Source of the DNA: Heliopora coerulea
Lineage: Eukaryota > Cnidaria > Anthozoa > Scleralcyonacea > Helioporidae
Assembly (NCBI GenBank): GCA_030142905.1
Contig: JASJOG010000032.1
Span: 525,001-589,000, forward strand
Direction: 5' to 3'
DNA length: 64,000 nucleotides
Below the pieces are notes generated by a model. The model searched no databases. It was not told the DNA's origin and saw nothing but the letters and a program-made list of their open reading frames with translations. Shown piece after piece: positions 1-10,545 of this stretch (position 1 is its first letter; every line of letters begins with the position of its first letter). A program made the position numbers and the translations under genes.

Positions 1-118
1 TATGAAAAAAGCATGTCAAAATCATAACTATTCCAAAAAACAATTTAGAGAAATTCCGTTATGGACTCCAGACTTGCAACGATTGGTGTTGAAATTCAAA
101 ATTCAAAATTTTTTGTGA

Positions 119-661
119 GTTTATCCAGCTGATCATCATCCTTACACGGACGAATGTGATTCAAATTGGATTTGGAACACCAACATCTCTAAACTCCAGA
201 ACACACTGAATAGCTGTCCGACACAAAATACATGGAGACAAACATGCATATCAAATAATGGATTCTTTGGCATTACAGCTTCCTCATATAAAGTTATACT
301 CAATACTATATCTGGCATGCAACATAAAAACGTAAGCATAGAAATAGTTCTCAAAAATCACATGCAATCCACCAACACGTTCACATGTGGGTGGTGGTCC
401 ATATACTATTTAATTTCATCCAAATTCAAAACTTGCATTCTACCTTATCTTCATTCTTCCGTAATCGAACATTTCCTTTATAATTATTTCAAAACACTTT
501 TTGAAGGAGAATGGCCAAAATGTATACTCGACAATCAACATTGGAATGCTATGTCATCAGAACAAAATGGGCAACAATGTTGTACACATGGTAAAAACTG
601 CATAGAACAATGTTATAATTTTCATAAATTAAGATTTATTATTATCATTATATACAAATAA
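119..661 (+). pseudogene. possible adenain-like cysteine protease remnant
   Basis: A plus-strand frame, open from 119 after a TGA at 116-118, contains QSTNTFTCGWWSIYYLI at about 367-417. This resembles the Gln...Cys-Gly block around the catalytic cysteine of adenovirus-type maturation proteases, which Mavericks encode beside the packaging ATPase. The frame converges on the ATPase gene, which ends at 629. I cannot identify the catalytic His or Asp/Glu blocks upstream, so the call rests on one motif and on position. Alternatively this is an unrelated accessory ORF. Confidence 0.3.
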
Positions 662-1345
662 AGGTTCATTTTCAAATATACCAGTTTGTATTCTTGCATT
701 ACTTGGCGACCACGGAAAGTTATCAAATACAATGTAACCGTAATTGTACTCGCCAAACACATCTTGTGCTATAGCTTTTACACTATTTTTGGATAATCTG
801 AGTCTGAAACACATGATATAAATTACATTCATCCCCAATATTTTGGAAAACCACAATGTAATTGCTATTACTCAAAATTGTCCTCAATTTTTCAGCTTTA
901 TACATCAAATCCTGACATATGAATACAAGACTACAATTATAATGATGACAGTCTTTTATGACATATCCATGTAGCTTATCCAATTTCTCCTTATCTTCAC
1001 AAACCGCAAACATGAGATCATCAAATACAGACACAAACACGACTTGTTGATTCCATGTTCTGACAAAATTTGGTGAATATCAGGGAATCGACCGGTAGAA
1101 TCGATAAAAATAACTTTCCTCTTATCACCATTCTTATTCAACAACTCATGATGATCTTTAATTCTTGGAAATACATCTTGAAAAGGTCCATTACATAAGT
1201 AAAAAACAAAAACAATAGGCATGCTAACCAGTCCATCCAATTCATGCAACAACTTTTCTATCCAAAATGTTTTACCACTTTAAGGAGGTCCAGCCAGGTT
1301 CATCATGAAAGGAGGGCGAAAAGGTAAAGTCGCATTCTTAATAGA
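629..1345 (-). pseudogene. Polinton packaging ATPase (A32/FtsK-HerA type), broken
   Basis: Members of this family pump DNA into the capsid of Maverick and adintovirus particles. Reading leftwards, a leader LPFRPPFMMNLAGPP (about 1266-1315) runs into a Walker A loop whose variable residue is a TAA stop; SGKTFW follows directly in the same frame. Downstream come a strand with VIFIDSTGRFPD, the segment FDDLMFAV (Walker B-like) and LVFICQDL (sensor-like), but these lie in different frames, so at least two frameshifts separate them (around 1040 and 850). It follows the polymerase in the same direction, the usual Maverick arrangement. The gene is clearly non-functional as read. Confidence 0.7.
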
Positions 1346-1349
1346 CTTC

Positions 1350-4300
1350 TACAACAAATACCCAAAAGGAATGCTAGAATAATCATCCAACTAAATTCTC
1401 TTATCAAATGTAAAAGCAAATTTTTTCTTGACATTTTCACTGAACACACAAGCTATAACTTCTGCTAATTTAATTTCTTTTCACACTAACGGTTTTACTG
1501 TGCAATTGCAAACAACATCATTCATACTTGCATAATTTATCAACCCGTCAACATCATGGTTGATCATTTTAAACCCTTTCACATGCACCACTTCAACATT
1601 TTTACTAGTTAAAGATGAATAACACTTTGGTCCTGTACTACAAAATTCAACTATATGCTCATCCATGTTCAATTAATTTTTCAATTCTCCCAAGAAAGAT
1701 CCACACTTGATCAATTCGTTCCCATCAGGAGAATGATAAATAACAGAATCAGTATTGTAATACAAAACACACTGCGAAGGCAAAGCAATCAATGTTTGGT
1801 ACAACCTCAACCTAGCAATAGCAACATTAGTATCAGAAGAATAAGGAATTTGATTACTCCTCTTTCTACAAGACAATCTAAGTACATTATGGTCAACAAA
1901 ATCAAAATAAACACTTTCATATTCACAACTATCAAGAAACTCAATCAATTCTTCATACACTTTCACATAAACTGTTTCATCTCTATCCTTGTTTTGAGCA
2001 AACTTTCCCCATAAAGCATTCAAAATTGATTTGACAATATTATGTAACCCAAAAATCGGTTCAGACATGAGTGTTCTCTCCGACAAAGCACCTTCGTGTT
2101 CCAGATAATCAGAAACAAATTTTTTCAACAAAATCATTGATCAAATTTCCATCACCATTGTAACAACAAGCAGGAAAACCAGAACATTCTTGCTTCAACC
2201 TCACAAAAGATGTAACAAACTATGAAAATATATCATCTCCAGACTGATATTTATACATTTCATAAACCTTCACGATTTCACATCCCATTTCCAAAGTTTT
2301 TCTAATTTCAGGACTACACCATATGCCACTTGACACTTGCATCGTTCTTTATGTTCCATCTTACATGAATAACGTAAAACAAATAATAACTTATTGTTGA
2401 TTTTCAACTGAAGAACAGGGAAATACAAATGCTTTGGCAGCAATATATCGCACTTTACAAGGCCAACAAGTTCATCAAAATCAACAGCTTCACATTCCTA
2501 ATTAACAAGAATATGTGGATGACCAACAGGATACTTAAACTCTTTCTGCATGCTTGGATGCAACAATGTAAAGTCAACATAATGAATTTTCTCTTTCCCA
2601 ACATACTTCTTTTGCCACCAAACAGGAGATATCCTACCACCATACAATGCATCTCTCAAACATAAAGGACAATTATTCCCAAACATCCATTTCCCATATC
2701 AGCAGCAGAAACCCATTTTTCATCGACATATTCACATTCCCACTTCTCAACAACTGTCGAACCACGTTCTTTCCAATAGTTCGTAACCAATTTTGTTTTT
2801 TCATTCAACAATCCAAATAATTTCTGTAAAACTGCATTATACCCATCGGAAGGAAAACATTTCACATATTTGTGATAAACAATTCCATTCTGAGGATCAT
2901 ATCCATCAACATAATGATTTCCGATTCGCATTTCCCCACCCACACCAAATTTCCATCTGAAATTTGCAATTCCTTTCTCAATTTCACTCAACCACATAAG
3001 AGCCAAAATATTTTGATTAATGTTATTTCCATAACCTTTTTTTCAGAATAATTCCAATCACACCATCTTTCATAAATAGACTTATAAATTCTCACGGACA
3101 ATGCAGCAATCATAATCATCGAAGCATCGAAGAAGGGTCCTGCACCACACAACTCTTTCACTTTTTGGTAAAATTCAATGCAACACAATTGTAAGATCTT
3201 CACATCATCACAATAATATCCCTTGATCTCTTCAGCTTTATAAGAATCATACCACTTGTCAAATTCAATTCTTTCATCAAGACTCATATTCAAAAGATCA
3301 AAATACTTTTAGTCAACAATTTCACCAACATAATTCAAATCATAGAAATAATACGGATGAAAACCTTTTTCACAACTCAATTTCAATCCCAATACTTTTG
3401 GTAACTTCTTCAAAGACAAATTGAAAAACAATAAACAATCCAATACTGTGACATTTCCCATTTTCACGACATAATCTTATTCCCATTCATAATTACATTT
3501 GGAACAATCGAACTTTTGGTCAAGAACCAAGTCAATATAAACAAAGTGTCAAAATGTGCACCGTTATGAGCTATCCATACACTCCTGCATTTCTTGCTCA
3601 TTTCAACCATATATTCACGAAACCAATCCATACAATCATCACCAGAAAATATTTCAACACAATTTCCACAACATCAATGAATGTCCGATCCACAACTATC
3701 GAATGCTTCATTCATACATAATTTACATACGACATTCATGACACAATAATACACATCAAAACGTGTTTCAAAATCAAAAAAGATTCTTTCACACAACGAC
3801 AATGATGAAACAATATCAATTGAGGGTCTTGCTTAAATCCCTTACAATAATCAAAATAAACTCTAAAACAATTATGGCAATGCCAATGATTATTAATCCA
3901 TTCATGTTGCTTGACAGCAGAGTAACATTCAGAACAATATTTCAAAAACTGACAACTCTTCTGATCTTCTCTCTTATTGCAAACAGTCAACATATGATTG
4001 AAATGATTTCTCAAGCAATCTTCTCTGTAAAACACAACATCACACAGAGAACATTTTGCAGACCTTCCATCCGGTTCATTATCATGTACAGAATAACATT
4101 TAATGCACATCACTGGCAGCAGACAAACATGGTCAAACACACTTCTATATCGTTTCATACACTTACAACAGTAATTGACCTTCTCATAATACAAAAATTT
4201 ACCAACATCCAAAATGGCGGTATAATTACCATCCTTCAACCATAAAAAAAAAACACTTTATCTGTCAATCTAGTCAAAGTAAAACCATCATCACCGGTTT

Positions 4301-4424
4301 GTGAATCATAAATGATCACATCCTTGTCTTTATTATTATAAAAGATCACCAAATCATACCCACCCCCCCCTCGACCAATTTTCATAAATAACAGAATAAT
4401 GCGTGCATGCATATCAGTATACAC
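1350..4424 (-). pseudogene. Polinton protein-primed family B DNA polymerase, broken
   Basis: This is the replicative polymerase of a Maverick, recognisable over its whole length but split by frameshifts. An N-terminal part has repeated Cys/His pairs (3740-4240, zinc-binding). Exonuclease motif I (FFDFETRF, about 3760) sits one frame away from that ORF. Exo II is WIAHNGAHFD (about 3570) and Exo III is YYCDDVKIL (about 3210). Polymerase motif A is YVDFTLLHPSM (about 2570), preceded by ALYGGR. Motif B is LNALWGKFAQN (about 2010). Motif C is YYNTDSVIY, where YxDTDS would be expected, at about 1740. The C-terminal GPKxY block (about 1630) and a final FDKRI...IPFGYL block (about 1350-1410) complete it. 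A TAG interrupts the exo-to-palm linker near 3310. No intact ORF exceeds 170 residues. Confidence 0.8.
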
Positions 4425-4572
4425 GATATTGCAGCAAAATCAAGGAGAAAATTTATCCCCATTGGAAAAACATTAAAACAAATCAAACCACACACAGAAT
4501 TATTTAATTTCCACAGTAAACACTATTGGTCACATCACAAATAAAATTTTTCAAAAGCAATCATGCAAATGT

Positions 4573-5073
4573 TCATCTCCTTGTTATTCTCCATTCACAA
4601 GACACATTGAACATCAAATATGTAAATAATATAATTACAGGCACAGACAAAACCACCATAACGAAAATCAGAAATCCTTCCACCAATTTGTAATCTTCAA
4701 TCAATGTTCGATCACATCTGTATTGATCTTTTGTAGTTTGAAGACTTTCCTTCAACAATCAGTGTCAGCACTCACAGTTTTGAAAAAGCATAGAGAATTG
4801 TCATTGTTAACACATTTCTTTAAGTAAAGTCCATTTGGACATCGTTTACATTTCGAGCAAGCATCATGGCCCTGGACAAATCTCACACTTGGAATCGATA
4901 CTCGTATTGCAAACAATAGTCAACACACAATCAAATTTCAGCTGCATCCCTGGACGACAATCAGGACCTCCAATGCACAAAATGGACTTATTGTCGTATA
5001 CAGCATATTCACCTTCCTTACAAACGATTTTTTTTTCCAGCCACAACATCATTTCAATACCACTGGAAAACAA
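4573..5073 (-). pseudogene. TNF-receptor-like cysteine-rich membrane protein
   Basis: Two minus-strand segments in shifted frames form the pattern of a tumour-necrosis-factor-receptor ectodomain. The first (5073-4864) has paired cysteines including CKEGEY, CRPGMQL and SKCEICPG. After a frameshift near 4860 the second carries CSKCKRCPNGLYLKKC and NSLC (about 4770-4860). A stop (about 4760) precedes a stalk, then a strong transmembrane helix (FLIFVMVVLSVPVIILFTYL, about 4620-4680) and a short basic tail with no death domain visible. Upstream, TTTTCCAG just before the first CRD codons (about 5060) and CAAG/GTATGG (about 5110) look like splice acceptor and donor, so a short first exon may lie at about 5110-5170. 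It sits about 150 bp from the polymerase gene in the same direction. Capture by the element or a flanking host gene are both possible; the CRD assignment is from cysteine spacing. Confidence 0.55.
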
Positions 5074-5278
5074 GAAACATCAAACATCCAAATTTGTAAA
5101 CCTCCATACCTTGCCAAACTTTTTGTTCTTCCTCTTCAGGCAAAACTAAAAAAATTCCAACTTATCCTTTCAAATAAAAATAAAACTCTGAGAAACTTCG
5201 AATCTGAACACCGCAATATATACCATCTGTCTTTTTTTACCCTAATTATTTAAAATTCAAGCGTGAGGTATACGAATA

Positions 5279-6355
5279 CTTAATAACTTCACTGACATTT
5301 ATTTTATTCATTTCACTATAAATACCGTAAAATTCAAAACCCAAATATTATTATCAAATATCCTACTTTCTTTCCTGAGAAAAATTTCTTCTTGCAACGT
5401 TCACAGAGATTACAAAGTCATCACAGATCATCACAGATTTGACTTCATCAAACACAACATCAAATGGTTTTCTCAATTCATACATCTGTACCAAGAGAAC
5501 GTACTATGCCCAAGGCAAAAGAGGAATGCCAACGACATTATTGCTTACTGCTACATAACAAAATCAAAAAACAGAACTCGCTTGAAATGCGTCAGTGAAG
5601 AACACTTGGCTCAGCTCGTCCAATCAAACACATGGAACTTATTCATCTCCCTGAAAGACATACCAGAAACCAAAAGTTCTTTCTACGTTAAGCATAACAA
5701 ACTACCTAAACTGCTAAAGCTTTTCACTGCCCACACAAACAAACCATCCTACATTGGTGATTTCCAAATAACATTTAATTACGATTTACTTGTACCTACT
5801 TTATTATACATCTTCCAACATGGCAATAGCCATCTGACATTAAGCTCCACTCTAAACCAACTATCACACACTCTCAAATGCAACCACACAGAATTGTTAA
5901 CTGACACATTGACAATACTTGATACTTTACAGACATTCAACATACTTGAAAACCATTCAAACATCTCAAACATCAACACAAGCAACTTGCTAACATTTTC
6001 GTTGATAACATCTTCAAAACATCCACCCATAACATCAACTGAGACATTCCTGGCTGACTACAACAGATCGGAGAAATCTTCGACGGCAACAACAATACTA
6101 TCACCAATCTCCTCCCCCTTCTTGCCTTTACTCCAAGGACAACATTCAATCCTAGCCACTGATATTTCTACTATCTCCACCACAATCACTGCAAATGTCC
6201 ATATCGAACAATCAAGTATTACCAATATGGCAGCAAATCCAACCTGTTCAAACCCCAAGGAAAATTCAATGACAATTGTAATCAACACCACAACCAGCAA
6301 CAACAACAAGAACATCGCCATCTCTGTTGTCTTCATCCGAAACGCCTCAATATGA
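5279..6355 (+). CDS. long open frame without ATG, unknown function
   Basis: A plus-strand frame stays open for about 358 codons, improbable by chance in DNA this A-rich. It contains protein-like stretches such as PRQKRNANDIIAYCY and KDIPETKSSFYVKHNK, then a Ser/Thr/Asn-rich C-terminal third. No in-frame ATG occurs before about residue 310; TTG at 5582 is only a formal start. An ATG at 5464 opens a different frame that ends at 5594, so a one-base frameshift or an unseen exon may supply the true start. CACTATAAATACC at 5314-5326 is TATA-like. The family is not recognised; position suggests a Polinton-A accessory gene. Hydrophobic minus-strand ORFs here are antisense. Confidence 0.4.
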   Translation, partial: LNNFTDIYFIHFTINTVKFKTQILLSNILLSFLRKISSCNVHRDYKVITDHHRFDFIKHNIKWFSQFIHLYQENVLCPRQKRNANDIIAYCYITKSKNRTRLKCVSEEHLAQLVQSNTWNLFISLKDIPETKSSFYVKHNKLPKLLKLFTAHTNKPSYIGDFQITFNYDLLVPTLLYIFQHGNSHLTLSSTLNQLSHTLKCNHTELLTDTLTILDTLQTFNILENHSNISNINTSNLLTFSLITSSKHPPITSTETFLADYNRSEKSSTATTILSPISSPFLPLLQGQHSILATDISTISTTITANVHIEQSSITNMAANPTCSNPKENSMTIVINTTTSNNNKNIAISVVFIRNASI

Positions 6356-6562
6356 AAGAAACAAAAATAAAGCATCACTAAAACATCAGATGTCATTACA
6401 AACATTGGCTCAATCCTAATCATAATAATTTTAATTATCCATCTTTGGTTTAAAAAATACAATGGATTTACATAAGATCAATCCCAAATAATATATAAAT
6501 TTAAAACTAGCTTAATATATAAAAGCCTACAAATATACAATACGACATGCTCTTGGGATAAA

Positions 6563-6830
6563 TTAGTTCTTATGTCGATCAGTTCCCGATTTTACTATGT
6601 TCAAATTACTCTCATTCCTGAGAATATAATTATGTGTTTTAATGTTAGGCAGGAGTTCATGGCAAGGGTGTGATTCATCTGCTTGTATCTTCAAAAACTC
6701 TTTCTTGGTTAATTCATCTCTTCTTTCACTTAATGTTGGAAGATGGTCATTAGGTAGACCAATTATCTTCATACTTCTCCTCTGCACCTGCTCTATTTTG
6801 TCCTGCTGTGAAAACGTCTTGTCCTACCTC
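6563..6830 (-). pseudogene. LINE reverse transcriptase C-terminal fragment
   Basis: The frame reads QRRSMKIIGLPND...LSERRDELTKKEFLKI followed by HELLP and YILRN. This is the standard C-terminal block after the thumb of non-LTR retrotransposon reverse transcriptases (CR1/jockey-like), where RR, a hydrophobic block and HP...LLP recur. Only about 85 residues remain, so it is a 5'-truncated copy inserted in Polinton-A territory. It lies in a region of otherwise unrecognised plus-strand ORFs. Confidence 0.6.
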
Positions 6831-6839
6831 ATGATAAAG

Positions 6840-7208
6840 AACACGGATTTCCAGCAATTTCAGAAGAACATGTCATACATATTAAAAACAGTTAAAAGTA
6901 TATTACCTCAGTTTAGTTCAGTAAAATATCATAAATTTCATTACTATACAGTGCAGAACTTTGTAAATATAGAGAAATTAACCGATATCATATCTTCATA
7001 TAAAACGCAATACCTCATAATGGCGGGATGGAGCGAACATCACTTATTTTGTGAAATGGAACTCATGTGTAATTTCCAATGTCATTGCATTTCAAAATAC
7101 CAAGGATGTTTCTCCATCCCAACAGTAGTGGACTTTACAAACTATCGTAAACTTCAAACCAACATTTTTCTCAAAACTATGTTATTTTATGTTAAAACAA
7201 ACAAATGA
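6840..7208 (+). CDS. hypothetical ORF, unknown
   Basis: The last 120 codons of a plus-strand ORF lie beyond the LINE fragment. They encode a mixed polar/hydrophobic sequence with several Cys and Tyr residues (for example SSVKYHKFHYYTVQNFVNIE). The upstream part of the same ORF is antisense to the LINE fragment, so the formal ATG at 6642 is not credible. Nothing is recognised. It may be a Polinton-A accessory remnant or chance. Confidence 0.2.
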   Translation, partial: NTDFQQFQKNMSYILKTVKSILPQFSSVKYHKFHYYTVQNFVNIEKLTDIISSYKTQYLIMAGWSEHHLFCEMELMCNFQCHCISKYQGCFSIPTVVDFTNYRKLQTNIFLKTMLFYVKTNK

Positions 7209-7319
7209 TTTAGTAAATTATTGTAACACATTAGAACTTTTAGCAACATCAATCCCTCATAATAACTATTGTACACATTATACAACAAAAGAACAAAAAA
7301 TATCACATTCAAATCATTC

Positions 7320-7560
7320 ACAGATTGTCCTCGTTATTATCCTTCTTCAGTTCCTCCTCAAGAGACTTCAAATGTCCACATAACAAAAGAGCTTAATCTG
7401 CCATCACATTCAGACCATCTCTAATATTTTCCACATCATTCACATCCAGTGAATTCAGCAACTCCAACTTCCAACTGGCCCCTCACATCTTTCCACACAA
7501 TTGATCATATTTCTTGTCAACGTCACAAACAGTTCTTCACTCCCTTCCCAAGCCATTTAT
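7320..7560 (-). pseudogene. coding remnant with acidic helical C-terminus
   Basis: The minus strand shows a protein-like stretch with LELLNSLDVNDVENIRDG and then LKSLEEELKKDNNEDNL, an acidic amphipathic tail. One stop (about 7395) and a frameshift near its start (about 7480) break it. I do not recognise it. It shares the direction and strand skew of the Polinton-A genes and may be one of their small accessory ORFs. Confidence 0.22.
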
Positions 7561-8040
7561 CCACCTAAAAACATTCAATCAAAACAAAAATAAAAATCTA
7601 ACACACTTCAAAAATTTCTCATCCAAAGACCAACAATCTCTCACACACCCACTTCCACTTAAAACAATCACGTTACTAACTTATCTTTGATCGACTTAAG
7701 TCGTCAAAACGCCAACAAATCCTTTGCAAAATCCCCAACATCCACACAAATAATTTGTCACAACGCAATTTTATCTCTTATGAATACATTACTCCCCCCA
7801 ATCAACACTTCAACCTCTTAAATGCTTCATTAACTATTCACTACACCTTACACTCAACGATCGATTCCCAAGCAAGCAGCACCCCCCAACTGCCAATCCA
7901 AATGCCTAATTAACTATTAACTACACCTTATACACGACCATCACTTCCCGCCGAACAAACAAACACTACAGCCACATATGTCATAACACATAAACTACCA
8001 CCACTTCAACCTGTCAACACACAATACCATGTGACCAACA
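7561..8040. other. C-rich non-coding stretch
   Basis: No gene is visible on either strand. The top strand is rich in A, C and T with very little G, and short phrases recur (TTAACTATT near 7830 and 7910, followed in both places by CACTACACCTTA or CTACACCTTA), which suggests a decayed short tandem duplication. Confidence 0.3.
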
Positions 8041-8364
8041 TCACCTCTCTCGCATCATTAGTATTCCAATGGCCGCTTTGTCCTTCACCAATGGATTACA
8101 ACCAACCAGTGCTTGCTTCTTGCCTACTTTCCACCTCCAAACTTTCACACAACCGAAAACAAACTTACCAAAAAGATTCCTAATGTTGCTGGGAAGATGT
8201 TCACTGAAAATGTTGTGAAGATGCTCAACAACATCCTTCTTTGACCGGACTTGCCTGCCTTGCTCTAAGTCCCTGCCCACCCATCCAAGACCTAAATTAA
8301 AGATGATAATTTTATTCATGAGTACCCCCCTCCCGTCCGCAGATAGCCCATTCACCACTCCCAT
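8041..8364 (-). CDS. hypothetical 107-residue ORF
   Basis: An uninterrupted minus-strand ORF starts at an ATG at 8362-8364 and contains basic and glycine-rich patches (GLGWVGRDLEQGRQVRSKKD) and a central helix-like segment. I recognise no domain. It lies exactly at the edge of the C-rich domain that marks Polinton-A and has the same orientation as the polymerase, so it could be a terminal gene of that element. Confidence 0.3.
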   Translation of the reverse strand: MGVVNGLSADGRGVLMNKIIIFNLGLGWVGRDLEQGRQVRSKKDVVEHLHNIFSEHLPSNIRNLFGKFVFGCVKVWRWKVGKKQALVGCNPLVKDKAAIGILMMRER

Positions 8365-8799
8365 TGGTCTACAATCATTAATTTTTCCCTGGTCATGCTT
8401 ACTACTCTCCTGATTTAAACTGCAAACTTAATGTTGGTTCTAATCATTGTGGTTCAGTATATCATTTCGGCATGCAGAATCAAGATGCCAAACCATTCAA
8501 TGGTTCTAAAAGTTCTGTTAAAAAGTTTTATTCATTGTCAAAGAAACTGTAGATTATTCATGGTTTTACAAAGCATTGTATTAAGAAGAAGTTTACTATT
8601 ACAGTGGTGCCTGGCAAGTCTCTCACTGCTCTTCAATTCAAATGAAACATCTGTCAGGCAATGTTCATGTTGTAGGCGTGGGCAAAACAAAGGTTTGTGG
8701 AATCTTGTACGGAGCAACTACTCTGACAAAGGGTTTATAACAACTTTTAATTTTATTCTCACCCATACAAGACAGGCACAAGTACGAGAGACAGTCAAT

Positions 8800-9560
8800 G
8801 AAGTGCCAGTGTCACCAGAATACTGACTTGGAATCTGCCTATGTTGCCTAGCCAGAGGAGGCTATTACTACCCTATAGTGGAGATGGTTCAGCTTGGGGT
8901 TGCAACAGCATCTTTAATTGTTTGAGAGGTTACTTAAGCAATTAACAATAATCTATGGGAGGAGTCTGTTAGGCAACTTATGCCCCAAACCCAAAGCGAT
9001 TTTGAAGAAAAAATGTTGGATATAGAGGAATTACGGCAGTTTCCTTTCTGCTGGGCTGCTGTTGATGGCTGTCATATTCCCATCAGATGTCTCCCTGGGG
9101 GCCTTCAGAGTACCACAACCACTGAAACTTCTATTCTGTTGTAATGATGGCAATCGTTGACTCAAGGTATCAGTTTGTGTGGGGCAGTTGTGGACTTCTT
9201 GGAAACCCTCATGATGTCATAACTGAACTTTGGCAAGATATTACAGAGAATTATCTAATACCAAACACTGGCTAAAAGATGGCAAACAATATTATTCCAC
9301 CGCAGTGCTGATTGATGAAGCCTTACACAAATGCAGGCTCGAGACAGGAACAACGAAATTCTAATTACTGGCTCAGCAGAACAAAAATGGTGACTGAAGG
9401 AGCCTTTTGGGCAGTTGAATGGAAGGTTGGGTTGGTGGTGTAAAGAAAGTGGCCTTGGCATGCATGGTGCAGTATAATATTTGCATCAGCAAGGGAGAAA
9501 ACACTGGATTTGAGTCTTAGCCCATCTGGTGCTGGAGGGAGAGACAGAGCTACCACAACA
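8800..9560 (+). pseudogene. PIF/Harbinger transposase relic (Harbinger-B)
   Basis: Scattered over several frames are diagnostic blocks of the HARBI1/DDE_Tnp_4 nuclease. There is a helix-turn-helix-like VEMVQLGVATASLIV (about 8885), then FCWAAVDGCHIPI (about 9050), which carries the first catalytic Asp. AIVDSRYQFVWGSCGLLGNPHD (about 9150) carries the second Asp block, written here as a position because of its length. KMVTEGAFWAVEW (about 9385) corresponds to the VVExAFGRLK block. Stops near 8923, 8935 and 9140 and frame changes show decay. Flanking inverted repeats were not found. Confidence 0.6.
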
Positions 9561-10207
9561 AATTTGTTACAGATGAGTTGCTAACCAAGTGCACAACACT
9601 TTGTGTGTAGAACTGTGGAGTGAGAAAAGCTCATAAGCAGCTATCTCAATACTTTGTATTTGTTAGAGCAGGTTTTAATTTTCTTAAATAACTATGCCAA
9701 TGCTATGGCTTTAGTATTGTCATGTTAGAATAGTAAATTTAGGTTTATGTTGTGAGTAAATATGCTTGTTCCTTTGCTATAAAAAGTAAATATGTACCCT
9801 TGATTTTCCATGTGGCATTGGTCATAGTAGCATAATTTCACAATGCTTTTCTGAGTGCTGTAGTCAAAAAGGGACCATTTAGAAATTATTTTTCACCATT
9901 TCCAGCTAGCTTCTCAACTTTGGGTTTAAATACAATTATCAGCTAACTGACAGTGATAATCATATTTATAAGGGTATTCTTGAGACTCTCCCTCCAAAAC
10001 AATATTGTGGAAAATGCTGGTTTCCCTAGGGTTTGTGGCACCTGACTTAAAATACCAGATTAAGGGCATAGAAACTTCCTGCTGAGCCAAGTTCATTAAC
10101 GTATTGGTTACACATGGCAATCTTTTTCTCAATCTAGCACAATGCTGAAGAGTTCCAGGTAAGAGCTATTGATGAGAGATGCCACTTAGACCCATTATTG
10201 TCAGCAC
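9561..10207. other. no gene recognised
   Basis: The stretch is AT-rich with only short ORFs. A 68-residue minus ORF (9926-10132) shows no recognisable motif. Nothing here can be supported as a gene. Confidence 0.3.
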
Positions 10208-10400
10208 TACACCTTTTTCAGATCAAATTCTGACATTTCCAATTAAATTTCAAATATTTCAAGTAAGATTCAGAAATTTCCAAACGAATTTAAGATAAAT
10301 CCATTTCAAATTCAGAAAAGTCCAAATATATTTCAGATAATTCAAGTCAATTTTAGATAGTTCCAAATGCATTTCAGAGTACTAATAAAATTCAGACACT
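10208..10400. repeat. left inverted repeat with subterminal repeats
   Basis: The first 33 bases match the complement of the right end (TACACC, poly-T, AATTC, ATTTCC). Inside, an imperfect unit of roughly 22-25 bp built from AATTCAGA and ATTTCCAAA phrases repeats about eight times up to 10400. Such arrays in this superfamily are candidate transposase-binding sites. Confidence 0.65.
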
Positions 10401-10545
10401 TTTGTTTTATTGTACATATAAATTCACAAAATACATCACACAACAATATTAAAGAGGTAAATAAAATAAAACAACAGAAGCATTAGGCCCCTACATCCAT
10501 GTCTTCTAAATTAAGCACACACTGGAAAAAGCCTTGTGCAGCGAT

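Larger units (their letters stand above)
1..8370. mobile_element. Polinton-A: partial, decayed Maverick/Polinton
   Basis: This region holds coding remnants of a protein-primed DNA polymerase and an A32-type packaging ATPase side by side on the minus strand, the core pair of Maverick/Polinton virus-like transposons. The top strand is strikingly C-rich and G-poor from base 1 to about 8370, and this compositional skew stops abruptly there, so I take that as the approximate right limit. No terminal inverted repeat was found here and the left part lies outside the window. Frameshifts and stops in every core gene show that the copy is dead. The right boundary is inference. Confidence 0.65.

Noticed and set aside
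3763..4245. 160-residue plus-strand ORF
   Set aside because: It is the antisense of the cysteine-rich N-terminal part of the Polinton-A polymerase; the minus strand shows clear motifs.
6058..6462. 134-residue hydrophobic minus-strand ORF resembling a membrane protein
   Set aside because: It is antisense to the Ser/Thr/Asn-rich end of the plus-strand frame; antisense of such codons gives Val/Ile/Leu runs.
9255..9556. two minus-strand ORFs
   Set aside because: Antisense to the Harbinger-B nuclease blocks.
9926..10132. 68-residue minus-strand ORF
   Set aside because: Too short, no motif, no conserved context.
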